DNA of 61,695 nt from Bifidobacterium leontopitheci. Lineage in GTDB: Bacteria; Actinomycetota; Actinomycetes; Actinomycetales; Bifidobacteriaceae. The DNA lies in NCBI RefSeq assembly GCF_009193355.1, contig NZ_WBVT01000014.1, positions 1 to 61,695 of the forward strand. The letters run 5' to 3'. Below, one piece after another: positions 32,901-41,800 of this stretch (within the stretch, counting starts at the first letter, position 1; each line of letters begins with the position of its first letter). A model generated the notes under the pieces. It was not told where the DNA came from, did no database searches, and was given only the letters and a program-made list of their open reading frames with translations. The translations under genes and the position numbers were made by a program.

Positions 32901-34398
32901 CGTGACCGGCACCGCGGTCGGCACCGGACTGGCCGAGCGTTCCCGCTGGCTGTCCGTCCCGAACGCCGCCAAGAGCGACGCCGGAACCTACCGCGTGGTC
33001 GTGACCGCCGCCGACGGCCAGACCGCCTCCGCCACGGTGAACGTGACCGTCGCCGACGGCGTGCGCACGCCCGCCGACAAGGCCGCGCTGAAGGTGGCGC
33101 TTGACGCTGCGGCGAAGCTCGACGAAAAGGCGTACACCGCCGACTCGTGGAAGACGCTGTCTGATGCCGTCACCGCCGGTCAGAAGGTCTATAACGACGC
33201 GAACGCAGGCCAGAAGGACGTCGACGACGCCGCTGCCGCCGTGCTGAGCGCCATCGACGGCCTAGTCGCCAAGGTGCCGGGCAACAAGGCGGCGTTGCAG
33301 GCGCTGGTCGACGCGGTCGCCGCCATCGACCAGTCGCAGTACACGGATGATTCCGCGAAGGCGCTGGCCGACGCCCTCGCCGCGGCGAAGGCGGTGCTGG
33401 ACGACCAGTACGCGACGCAGGACGAGATCGACGCGGCGGTTGCGACGTTGACCGCCGCCCGCGACGGTCTGGTCGCCAAGCCGGTTCCGGCCGTGAAAAC
33501 GGCTCTGCAGGCCGCGTACGATGCCGCTGCCGCGCTCGATCTGACGTTGTACACGGATGATTCCGCGGCTGCGGTGAAGGCTGCGTTGGCTGCGGCGAAG
33601 GTGGTGCTCGGTGACGAGTCCGCGACGCAGGCTCAGGTCGACGCCGCGCTGACCGAGCTCAATGAGGCCGTCAAGGGTCTGGTCGCCAAGCCGGTCCCGG
33701 CTGTGAAGACCGCGTTGCAAGCCGCGTACGACACCGTGTCGAAGGTTGATCTGACGCTGTATACGGATGATTCCGCTGCTGCGGTGAAGGCTGCGTTGGC
33801 TGCCGCGAAGGTGGTGCTCGGTGACGGTTCCGCCACGCAGGCTCAGGTCGACGCCGCGACCAAGACGCTGCTGGACGCTTACGCAGCGCTGGTCGCCAAG
33901 CCGATCGCCGCTGACACCAAGGCGCTGGCCGCCGAGGTCGAGGCTTCCGAGAAGCTGTCGGAGAAGCAGTACACCGCTGACTCGTGGAAGCCGTTTGCCA
34001 AGGCGTTGGCCGAGGCCCAGGCGTTGCTGAAGGACTCGTCCAAGGCGACGCAGGCCGAGGTGGATGCCGCTTGGCAGAAGCTGTACGATGCGCGTCTGGC
34101 GCTGGTCGCGGCCGTGCCGAGCAACCCGAAGCCGCAGCCCGACCCGAACAAGCCCGGTGACGGTGATGGCCAGGGTCGGCCGGGTGACGGTGATGGCCAG
34201 CCGGGCGCGGGTGACCGGAACGACGGTGGCTCGGCGGTGAAGCCGGGTGCTGGTTCTGGTGAGTCGCAGACTCCGGGCCGTGCGCAGGGCGGATCCGGTC
34301 TGTCCAAGACCGGTGCCTCGGTCGCTGGCGTGGCTGTGGCGGCCGTGCTGCTGCTGGCCGCTGGCGTGGCGGTGACGCTGCGTCGTCGCCGGGCCTGA
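29980..34398 (+). CDS. Anchored right-handed beta-helix protein with five FIVAR repeats
   Basis: This 1472-aa protein has a signal peptide (GGSVAAATLLSMGVLVAPSTAFA). A beta-helix region (about 40-605) is clearly paralogous to the proteins at 18760 and 53121; shared motifs are YYVDCSAQTNGDGT, LLFKRGTTC, KDLGGSGAIQLE, SGINMSTDFKCREE, GGDGIV and NDGTAWDFDYGTRN with Asp367 and Asp374. A carbohydrate-binding beta-sandwich (about 706-924, INQRN-type motif NQRNIPAEPGATY) and an Ig-like domain (about 927-1027) follow. Five FIVAR repeats of about 70 residues lie at about 1031-1380, then a Gly/Pro linker, LSKTG, a membrane helix and RRRRA. There is no GH43, so any catalysis must be in the beta-helix. 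AAAGGAG precedes the ATG. Confidence 0.85.
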   Translation: MKPLRAIVGGSVAAATLLSMGVLVAPSTAFAVEPSAAQSTGAAYYVDCSAQTNGDGTEASPFNSLTAANAQAAKLNAGEQLLFKRGTTCTSVGEGENKVGLQIIGRHGNDTAGPIVIDAYGDATQAKPKLEGDGVRETVLVENSSYVEVRNLDISNKDAAAADQYQHMRRGIAVINQDQGELRHFVLEGNDIHDVLGEGKKDLGGSGAIQLEVYSSSYLGWDDKNGEWKVQDDNDAAKHTRSWFNETLVANNTVRNVSRSGINMSTDFKCREETAWDGGGVCNANRRELHPWTPSRNLIIRNNHLEHVGGDGIVAQMTDGAVVEGNYLAWAAEKALSNNAGIWNWNADNTLFQYNEVTNTQKIGNNDGTAWDFDYGTRNTVFQYNYSHDNAGGSMLFCGCGSWKSAGLGWATGATFRYNISVNDGYADELADGSGDTGRLMFLAGATDASFYNNTFVMPADQGKGLKLTDGGGDSTSVLFANNLFISDGAVKDENGKLDSTVSGNPHLNWKNNVFVGPASGWPAPTENGNRLVDLAAFLADANTTMKNLRSGDLSKLDIDSTYLAGAGAPIAHEGVRDFFDRAVPAYGNPDVGAIQRTGVDAAETTAQKAAAIAVTDSATFSVPANATIKVSGTVSNGNELVLRRGNDWYSFKQELGYATADGTKQTGYVRMSNDGGTLDVICQPKDSKNAAGQCTDVTVTTAVDDMIDGSFEATGGSPWSISGFVDGSDTRIDFDNFNAKGDDKKYLVADGKLRGKIPSFESRTHESGSVAAGEYAGFLGSTTPAAGSSDATFFVDTLNQRNIPAEPGATYTLGFWTVLGKSKDDTAPQVTATVKYRKAGSGTGADFDQYQDLGDSPVVFRTAETDANGKAVKSGAKVFVTGTFTVPADAAPEGNLWLSVAQPNLAADGTAAVDDITLVKADAAPKVTVGSLNTAAKEGQTIAAYATVNGAQPGVTYLWQKQQADGSWKDVQTVTGTAVGTGLAERSRWLSVPNAAKSDAGTYRVVVTAADGQTASATVNVTVADGVRTPADKAALKVALDAAAKLDEKAYTADSWKTLSDAVTAGQKVYNDANAGQKDVDDAAAAVLSAIDGLVAKVPGNKAALQALVDAVAAIDQSQYTDDSAKALADALAAAKAVLDDQYATQDEIDAAVATLTAARDGLVAKPVPAVKTALQAAYDAAAALDLTLYTDDSAAAVKAALAAAKVVLGDESATQAQVDAALTELNEAVKGLVAKPVPAVKTALQAAYDTVSKVDLTLYTDDSAAAVKAALAAAKVVLGDGSATQAQVDAATKTLLDAYAALVAKPIAADTKALAAEVEASEKLSEKQYTADSWKPFAKALAEAQALLKDSSKATQAEVDAAWQKLYDARLALVAAVPSNPKPQPDPNKPGDGDGQGRPGDGDGQPGAGDRNDGGSAVKPGAGSGESQTPGRAQGGSGLSKTGASVAGVAVAAVLLLAAGVAVTLRRRRA

Positions 34399-34463
34399 GG
34401 TCCGGCTGCGGGCTGGTTCGCGGGCCGGTTCGCGGGCAGGCCGGTCGTGATTGACCCGTCCCT

Positions 34464-34701
34464 CTGCCCCCTCGGTGGAGGGCCGAGCCGTCAAGCAAAC
34501 GTCAGAGGCGTTTGTAGGCGAGGAGCGAGCGGCAGCGAGCCAGCATTGGGCCGGCCGTAGGCCGTCCTTGATTGCAGGACGCTGTCGGCGAAGCCGACTG
34601 GGGGAGCGTCATCCGGCCGGCCCGTTGAGCCGGACGGCAGACTGATCACCTGATCGCCTGAAGCGGGGCGTGGTTCCTTCGTGGAGCCTCGCCCCGCTTT
34701 T
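34464..34701 (+). terminator. Repeat copies and terminator after the second giant gene
   Basis: Copies of the intergenic repeat are at about 34466-34485 (CCCCCTCGGTGGAGGG) and 34570-34610 (CTGTCGGCGAAGCCGACTGG). Between them (34486-34555) is the sequence also seen in reverse at about 655-725. The terminator hairpin spans 34661-34701 (AGCGGGGCG, then CGCCCCGCTTTT). Confidence 0.72.
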
Positions 34702-34798
34702 GCATGCCGCGTGGGCGGTGGTTGAGGCTGTCGCTCCGCTTCTTGGCCTGTTTGTGGCTGTCGAAACGGGTCTGTCATCGGAGTCTGCCGGTGGCGGG

Positions 34799-35460
34799 CG
34801 TCCGTTCGCCGCTGTGACAGTGCCTGTCCTGGCGGGTGATGCCCGCTGATTCGCCCGCCAGCGTCCGTTTGCGTCTGGGAGTGGTGTCGTCCTGGTGGGG
34901 AACGCCCGCGAACCGGCTTGTTTGCGTCCGTTTCCTTCTAGGAGTGCCGGCGTCCTAACGGGTGATGCCCGCTAGCCGGCCCGTCTGTGTCCGGCGGCTC
35001 TCCGACTCCCGTCTTTCTCCCATATTGGCGATGCGGGATGGGAGAAATTCGGGAGTCCACGGCCGGACCGGCCCGTGGGGCGGGGTTCCTTCGGGAGTTC
35101 CGCCCCGCTTTGCGTGTGCGGGCCGGGGCCACTCCGGGTTTTCTTCCGTATCGACGCTGCGGGGTGGGAGGATTCCGGGAGTAACCGGATCCTACTCCCG
35201 GGTTTCTCCCGTCCGATGGGCTTGGGATGGGAGGAGATTGGGAGTCTCAATCGGTGACTCCCGGAATTCTCCCATTCTGGGGGCTTGAAATGGGAGAAAG
35301 ACGGGAGTCTTGGCTGGGAACTCCCGGGTTCCTCCCATTCTGCGCCGCTGTAGTGGGAGAAAACGAGGAGTCAGCGGATTCGTCCGCGTCGCTCCCCCGG
35401 TGACTCCCGGTTTTCTCCCATCCTGCGCCACCGAAACGGGAGGAATCCGGGAGTCGACGA
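34799..35460. repeat. Mixed 63-bp palindrome arrays after second giant gene
   Basis: CGTCCG-family units begin at 34799, 34862, 34925 and 34988 (exact 63-bp steps). ACTCCCGG-family units begin at 35005, 35131, 35194, 35257 and 35320, with the 35005-35131 step being 126 bp because a terminator-like copy (35076-35112) takes one slot. A last unit is at 35403. Loop order ATCGACGCTGCGGG, CCGATGGGCTTGGG, TCTGGGGGCTTGAA repeats that at 26520-26700. Confidence 0.9.
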
Positions 35461-35619
35461 ACCAGGGTCGTCCGTCTTCCGTCCCTATTGTCCGTATAGC
35501 CGGCCGGGGCGGTCTCCTGCCTGACGCCCGTCTGTTGGCGGACATGTCACAGGCATGCTAGAGTTGACGTTCACTGATTCGCCGGCTTCGTGGGGGAGCC
35601 GAGCAATAAAGGAGGGGCA

Positions 35620-36546
35620 ATGGTGAACAAGGATATCGAACTGTACCGTTCCGACGACGGCTCCGTGCAGTTGGAAGTCAACGTGAACGGCGATACCGTG
35701 TGGCTGACTCAGGCGCAGATGGCCGAGTTGTTCGGTCGTTCGGTTGCTGCCATATCGCGCCATATCGCGAACGCGATGGCGGAAGGCGAGATCAGCGAGG
35801 AAAGCAATTTGCAAAAAGTGCAAATTGCACATTCCGATAAGCCTGTCACATACTATGATCTTGATGTCATCATCTCGGTGGGCTATCGGGTGAAATCACA
35901 GCGGGGCGTTCAGTTCCGCCGCTGGGCCACCACCGTGCTGCGCCGGTATCTGGTTGACGGTTATGCGGTCAACGAGCGGCGTCTGCAGCAGCTGGAGAAG
36001 GTCGTCAACGTGCTGTCTCGCAGCGGCGACCAGCTGGCCTCTGGTATCGCCGATGTCGTGGCGAGCTATCTGCCGGGCCTGAACATGCTGCGCGATTACG
36101 ATGCGCATGAGCTGTCGCCCAACCCGCAGGCGAAGCCGGTGTGGGAGCTTTCGCTGTCGGATGTGCGCGCGCTCGTCGCGCGGTTGCGCCAAGCGTATCC
36201 CGACGATACTCTGCTTGGCCAGGAGCGTGGCGACGCCATCGAGCGGGTCATCGGCGCGATCTACCAGAGTTTCGGCGGACAGGACCTGTATCCGACGGTG
36301 GAGGAGAAGGCGGCGCATCTGCTGTATTTCGTGGTGAAGGACCATCCGTTCTCCGACGGCAACAAGCGGATGGCGGCCACGCTGTTCGTGCGGTTCCTTG
36401 AGGGGAATGCCGGTGCGTTCGCCGACGGCAAGGCGCCGCAGATCACCAATAACGACCTTGCGGCCATCACGCTGCTGATTGCGGTGAGCTCGCCGGCGGA
36501 AAAGGACCTGATGATCGACCTGGTCGAGCGGATGCTGACGGCCTGA
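35620..36546 (+). CDS. RhuM-family protein fused to Fic/Doc domain
   Basis: This 308-aa protein joins a RhuM-like N-terminal domain (about 1-130; VWLTQAQMAELFGRSVAAIS, VTYYDLDVIISVGYRVKS, FRRWATTVLRRYLVDGYA) to a Fic/Doc domain (about 170-308). The Fic motif is HPFSDGNKRM at residues 242-251. The GNKR form, with Lys, is the Doc type, whose founding member phosphorylates EF-Tu; many other Fic proteins have GNGR and transfer AMP. The biochemical activity here is therefore uncertain. I chose the ATG at 35620 because AAGGAGGGG lies just before it; an earlier in-frame start lacks such a site. No separate antitoxin gene is next to it, but a perfect-looking hairpin follows 20 bp after the stop. Confidence 0.85.
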   Translation: MVNKDIELYRSDDGSVQLEVNVNGDTVWLTQAQMAELFGRSVAAISRHIANAMAEGEISEESNLQKVQIAHSDKPVTYYDLDVIISVGYRVKSQRGVQFRRWATTVLRRYLVDGYAVNERRLQQLEKVVNVLSRSGDQLASGIADVVASYLPGLNMLRDYDAHELSPNPQAKPVWELSLSDVRALVARLRQAYPDDTLLGQERGDAIERVIGAIYQSFGGQDLYPTVEEKAAHLLYFVVKDHPFSDGNKRMAATLFVRFLEGNAGAFADGKAPQITNNDLAAITLLIAVSSPAEKDLMIDLVERMLTA

Positions 36547-36566
36547 TGGCTATCGTGGTGTCTTCC

Positions 36567-36671
36567 CACGTCACTCTGCTCGCCCGTGCACAGTGACGCA
36601 CCGCCGGAACCCCTTGCAAATACTGGGTTTTCGCACCTGCGTCACTGTGCGCGGGCGAGCAGAGTGACGTG
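36567..36671 (+). repeat. 34-bp near-perfect inverted repeat after RhuM-Fic gene
   Basis: Arm 36567-36600 pairs with 36638-36671 over 34 bp with one difference, which would be a G-U pair in RNA. Arm ends read CACGTCACTCTGCTCGCCC and GGGCGAGCAGAGTGACGTG. The loop is 37 bp (36601-36637). No T-run follows, so it is not a standard terminator. It may be a structured RNA, an mRNA-stabilising hairpin, or a small non-autonomous element. Confidence 0.85.
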
Positions 36672-36765
36672 AAGGGCGTCCGGACTGGTGGGATTCGCCA
36701 GTTTGGCGGGGCTTTTCGCCCGGCTGCTGAGGTACGGAAGAGGATGGGATTCCCGGGGCGGGCTG

Positions 36766-37195
36766 ACTCCCGTTTTTCTCCCATTCGGCGGTCACAGGAT
36801 GGGAGGAATCCGGGGATCTATGGTCTGATCGCCCTTCCAGCGTCCGGTTTCGACTAGGAGCGGGGCTGGTTTGGTTGGATTCGACCGCTTGATGGGGGCT
36901 TTTCCGTCCGTTTGCTGCCAGTAGCTTGGTGGTGTTGGTCGGAAACGCCCGCAAATCGGCCCGGCGGCGTCCGTTTTCGACCAAGAGCGTGGTTGGGCTG
37001 GTGGGATTCGCCCGCTTGGCGGGGCTTTCCGCCGGCTGCCGAGGGGGCGGAAGGGTATGGGTTTCCGTGGGCGCGCTGACTCCCGGGTTTCTCCCATGGC
37101 GAGACCGTGTAATGGGAGAAACCCGGGAGTCTTAATCGGGAACTCCGGGTTTTCTCCCATGTTGGCGCTGCGGGATGGGAGAAAACCCGGAATAG
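36766..37195. repeat. Mixed 63-bp arrays between RhuM-Fic and LacI genes
   Basis: An ACTCCCG-family unit begins at 36766, CGTCCG-family units at 36841, 36905 and 36968, and ACTCCCGG-family units at 37079 and 37142 (63 bp apart). The 36766 to 36841 step is 75 bp, matching the junctions at 29124/29199 and 52144/52219. Confidence 0.83.
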
Positions 37196-37249
37196 GCGGC
37201 CTCCGGGTGTAGGCGGGTGCTGCGCCCGCCCCCGGAGGGGACGCCCGCC

Positions 37250-38521
37250 TCACGCGGACTGCCGCGCCACGAGATGCGTGGGCACGAAGGCGAGGTTGCT
37301 CGGCGGTTTCACACCGTTGAGCACGTCGACGAGCGTCTCGGCCATGGCGGCACCGAACCGTCCGAGGTCTTGGTCGACGGTGGTGATGCCCGGCGTGATT
37401 TCACCGGCGATGTCCGCATTGTCGAAGCCGGTCACGGCAACGTCGTCGGGCACACGGTAGCCGGCCTCCTGCAGACGCCGGATGATGCCCGCGGCCAGCT
37501 GGTCGTTCGCCGCGACGATGCCGTCAATGCCGAGACTACCGGAACGGTTTGCCGTTTCTCCAGCAGTATTCCCTCTGGTGCAAAGGCCGGTTGTGGTGCG
37601 TGCACTTGCCTGTGCGGTGACATTGTCGCCGGCGGTGTCACGTGCACTGGCATCCACTGTGGCGTCGGCTGCGGGACGCGAGTCGCCGTCTCCTCCGCCG
37701 AGCAGAGGCTGCAGTTGCGGCCAGATGTCGTCGGCCGCGGTCTCGCTCCAGCTTGCGGCATGCAGCACCGCCGCGATTTCCGGAGCCCCGGCATCCCTGA
37801 TTTCCGTTCCGTCATGACCGGTCCCGGCCGCTCCCCCGCAACCGGCCTCTCCTGCCGCACCCACGGCATCGCGGAATCCGGCGAGCCGTTGCCGCGCGAA
37901 CCGCACGGATTCCGGCCCGGACACGTAGACGAGCCGCCGCCGTCCGCGGTCCAGCAAATACCGTGTGATGTCGCGCATGGCGGCGCGGTTGTCGTTGACC
38001 ACGGCGGTGATGTTGGGCGATTCGACGGCCCAGCGTCCTGCGGTAACGACCGGCGACGGCCCTGCGGCGAACATGCGCAGGAGCGGATCGTCGTCGCTGA
38101 ACGGAAAGTACAGGTAGCCGTCGGCGAATCGTTCGAGCAGCAGTCGTTGCAGTCGTTTCGCGGCGTTGTCGTCGTTGACGGTCATGCACAGCACCTGGTA
38201 GTCGTGTTCGGCGGCGGCGGCCGTGGCGGCGGCGTAGTGTTTGCTGAGTCCGGGGTCCTGCGTGATCAGTGACAGTTCGCCGCGCAGGACGTAGAGGATG
38301 ACGTTCGTGCGTTGGGTGGCGAGCGACCGGGCCATGCGGTTGGGCGTGAAGTCGAGGTTGTGCATGGCCGCCGCGATCTTGCGCGCGGTTTTGTCGGAGA
38401 CGTAGCCTTTGCCGTTGATGTAGCGCGACACGGTCGTCTTGGTGACGCCTGCCGCGGCGGCGACGTCCGCGATGGTTGCGCGGGCGGCGGTTCCGCTTGG
38501 TCCGCTCTCTGTACTGCTCAT
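37250..38521 (-). CDS. LacI-family transcriptional regulator
   Basis: This 423-aa repressor-type protein has an N-terminal LacI helix-turn-helix (ATIADVAAAAGVTKTTVSRY, then INGKGYVSDKTARKIAAAM) and hinge (NRMARSLATQ). The C-terminal periplasmic-binding-like domain (GIDGIVAANDQLAAG, DDVAVTGFDNADIAGEITPG) would bind a sugar effector. Typical members are about 330-350 aa. The excess is a low-complexity insert of about 55 residues (A/T/D/G-rich) before GIDGIVAAND, plus a smaller Gly/Ala-rich one ahead of it. The ATG at 38521 is preferred because it precedes the HTH at the usual distance; an in-frame start 90 bases earlier adds an unlikely tail. It is divergent from the GH30 gene, so it probably controls that gene and itself. 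Confidence 0.93.
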   Translation of the reverse strand: MSSTESGPSGTAARATIADVAAAAGVTKTTVSRYINGKGYVSDKTARKIAAAMHNLDFTPNRMARSLATQRTNVILYVLRGELSLITQDPGLSKHYAAATAAAAEHDYQVLCMTVNDDNAAKRLQRLLLERFADGYLYFPFSDDDPLLRMFAAGPSPVVTAGRWAVESPNITAVVNDNRAAMRDITRYLLDRGRRRLVYVSGPESVRFARQRLAGFRDAVGAAGEAGCGGAAGTGHDGTEIRDAGAPEIAAVLHAASWSETAADDIWPQLQPLLGGGDGDSRPAADATVDASARDTAGDNVTAQASARTTTGLCTRGNTAGETANRSGSLGIDGIVAANDQLAAGIIRRLQEAGYRVPDDVAVTGFDNADIAGEITPGITTVDQDLGRFGAAMAETLVDVLNGVKPPSNLAFVPTHLVARQSA

Positions 38522-38650
38522 GAAATGGTTGCGTTCCCGTATGTCTTGTCTGTGGTCGATGGCCGACCGGCATGTCATGTTGTTACGTGCTCTCAGGATA
38601 GCTGACGGCATGTTTCATCGACGTGCAGCGGGTGCCGCGCGACACGCTTC

Positions 38651-38712
38651 AGTATAGTGCATGTTACCGGTTCCATGTGTGGTGTGTTATGATAAGTAAC
38701 CGGTAACATAAT
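38651..38712. promoter_or_regulatory. Divergent LacI/GH30 promoter region with variant operators
   Basis: Two operator-like sites are seen: GTTACCGGTTCC (38663-38674) and GTAACCGGTAAC (38696-38707). The second differs by one base from a perfect palindrome GTTACCGGTAAC. A leftward -10 (TATACT on the minus strand, 38651-38656) sits before lacI and a rightward -10-like CATAAT is at 38707-38712. AAGCGCTT is absent, unlike at the other anchored genes. DNA between 38713 and 38848 is leader ending in TAAGGAG. Confidence 0.6.
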
Positions 38713-38848
38713 TGTTGTTTTCACAGCCGGCTCCTCAACGATGTCACGATGAAGCTGGATCTCTCGTACGAAATCAAGCAGTTGGGTTGCCGCAACAACA
38801 GATGTTTGCGTTATCAACGATGATGCAGATAGGCTAAGGAGAAACAGG

Positions 38849-41800
38849 ATGAGGATAGCCCATAAGATCGCGGCCGGCGTGGTGGGCGCCGCGACCATGT
38901 TGACGTTCGCGCTGCCGGCTGCCACCGCCGGCGCCGCCGAGACGCAGACCATCACGCTCAACCCGTGGTATCAGTCCGACACTTTCAAAGGCTGGGGAAC
39001 CTCGCTGGCCTGGTACGCCAACGCCACCGGCCACTACGCGCTGAGCGACAACGCGCAGGCCAAGCAGCTCGCCGACGACTTCTACGACCTGCTGTTCAGC
39101 AAGGACGGCCTCGACCTGCAGACTGTCCGCTACAACATCGGCGGCGGCAACGCCTCCGACACCACCGACTACCTGCGCCCCGGCGCGGCGGTCGAAGGCT
39201 GGTGGAAGGCCAACCCCGAAGGCGACGGCCACAGCGACACGCTCTACGGCGGCACCTCCACCACCTACGCCAACAAGGACGCCATGCTCAAAGCCTGGAA
39301 TCCTGACGACGAGGACAGCTACGACTACGTCAACGCCGACCTCTCCCAGCGCTGGTGGCTGCAGAAGCTCCAGGACAACAAGCAGGTGAAGAACTGGGAG
39401 TTCTTCTCCAACTCCGCGCCCTACTTCATGACCAACTCCGGCTACGTCTCCGGCCATTGGAAGGGCAGCACCGACGACCAGCTCGCCGGCGACGGCACCG
39501 AAGCCGCCGACTCGGACACCAACGCGACCGTCAAGTTCGCCAAGTACCTCGCCCACGTGACCAAGTACCTCAAGGACACGTACGGCATCACGCCCGACAC
39601 CATCGAGCCGCTCAACGAGCCCAACGACTGCACCAACTGCTGGATCACGCAGGGCAGTGCCTCCAATCCGAGCGCCCGTCAGGAAGGCATGAGCGTCAAG
39701 TCCAGCCAGCAGGCCCACCTCATCAAGGCGCTGCGCGAGGCGCTGGACGCCGAAGGCCTCACCGCCACCGAGGACGGCAAGCAGCTCGTCTCCGCCATGG
39801 ACGCCTCCAACTCCCTGAACTTCCAGCGTGAGATCTCCGGCTCCATCGACAACGGCAACGGCTACCTGAAGAACGCCTCCGACTGGGACACCGAGCTCGG
39901 CCAGTTCAACACGCACGGGTATGGCGACCAGACCTACGCCCAGTGGATCCGCGACTTCGCGAAAGCGTACGGCAAGCCGCTCATGATGAGCGAGTTCGAG
40001 GGCGACCTCGGCTCCGGCGGCTTCGACCCGTACAGCTTCGACCGCGCACTGAATTTTGCGGCGCAGGTCAACACGCAGATGCGCAACTACGAGCCGAACT
40101 CCTGGGTGCTGTGGCAGCCCGTCGAGGACTACTACAACATGGAGCAGGACAAGGCCCACGGCGGCGAGAACCTCAACTGGGGCTCCATCTACATCGACTT
40201 CGACTGCCAGGTCTACACCAAGCAGAACGGCGAGTCCGTCTTTGCCTCCAAGCGCCGCGTCGAGAATCTGTACGGTGGCGTCACCGACGGCAAGGTAAGC
40301 AACGACGTGCCCGCCTGCACCACGCAGACCAACTCCAAGTTCAACGTGTTCAAGAACTACACGCACTTCATCCAGGCCGGCGACCACGTCATCGCCACCG
40401 ACAGTAACGATGCGACCGCCGCCGTGCGCCCCTCCGACAAGAGCCTGCGCCTCGTGGTTTCGAATACGTCCGCCTCCGACCGCGCGACGACCGTCAACCT
40501 CGCCGGCTTCGGCACCATCGCCGACGATGCCGTCGCCAAGACGTACGCGACCACCGCGGCCGCCAAGTCCGTCACCGTGACCGTGCCCGCCAAGTCCGTC
40601 ACCACCATCGTCGTGACCGGCGTGAGCGGCGTCTCCGAAACCACCACGCAGATCGCTGACGGTTCCTCGCATCCGCTCCTGGACAAGAGCGGCACCCGAG
40701 CGCTCACCGTGGCCGACGACGGCTCCCTGACCCTGCAGCAGCGTTCCGAAGACGCCGCGGACCAGCAGACCTTCACGTTCACTCAAGTGCCGGCAGCCGC
40801 CACACGTCCGTCCGACCGCGCGTACGTGATCAGCACCAAGGACGGCAAGGTCCTCACCGCGACCGGCGACGATCCGACCAGCGGCGACGCCGCGGCCGTG
40901 ACGCTCGCCGACGAAACGCTCGACAAGGCGAAGAGCGATCCGGCGGCCATCTGGATCCTCAACTCCGAGGACGGACAGACCTTCGGCCTGCTCAACAAGA
41001 AGACCGTGAAGACGCTCGACCTCGACGGCGCCAAGGCCGTGGCCAAGCGCTCCACCAGCGCCGGCAGCCAGGCGTGGCGTGTGAACGACGTGCCGGAGGA
41101 TTCGAACTGCCCGGCGGTCAAGACGCCGTGGGCCTCCGTCACCCTCGGCAACGACGCCGGCAAGGTCTGCCAGACCTCGACCACGGCCAAGGACTACGGT
41201 TTCACCATCACCGACGGTGCGAACGGCGGCGCATGGACCAATAAGAACGAGTACACCACCGTCTACCGTGCGGACGCGCTCAAGGCCGGCGACTCGCTGA
41301 CCGCGACCGTCTCCGGCTTCGAGGCCGGCGGCAACTCCGACGCCCGCGCCGGCATCGTCGTGCGCAACGACCTGTCCGCGAACGGCCAGAACTCCGCCAA
41401 GGGCTACGCCTTCCTGCTGCTGAGCAAGAACGGCCTGTTCTGGCAGAACGACACCGACGGCAACGGCTACATCGACTGGGAGGAAGGCAACAAGAACACG
41501 GCCTTCACCTCCGCGACGGTGACCGGCGGCACTCCGGTGACCATCCGTGTCATCCGCGTAGACGCCGACACTCTGGAAGGCTTCTATCAGGATGCGGACG
41601 GCAAGTTCGTCAGCGTCGGCACGGTGGACGTCAAGGGTGCCGAGGACGCGCTTGACACCGGCGTGGTGACCGAGGCCAACAACAGCAAGTCCGGTGCCGT
41701 GATGACCTACACCGGCGTCGACCTGTCCAGCGACGAGACGCCGGTGACGCCGCCCGCCGACACGACCGCTCCGGTGTTCGCCGGGGTGGATGATGTGACG

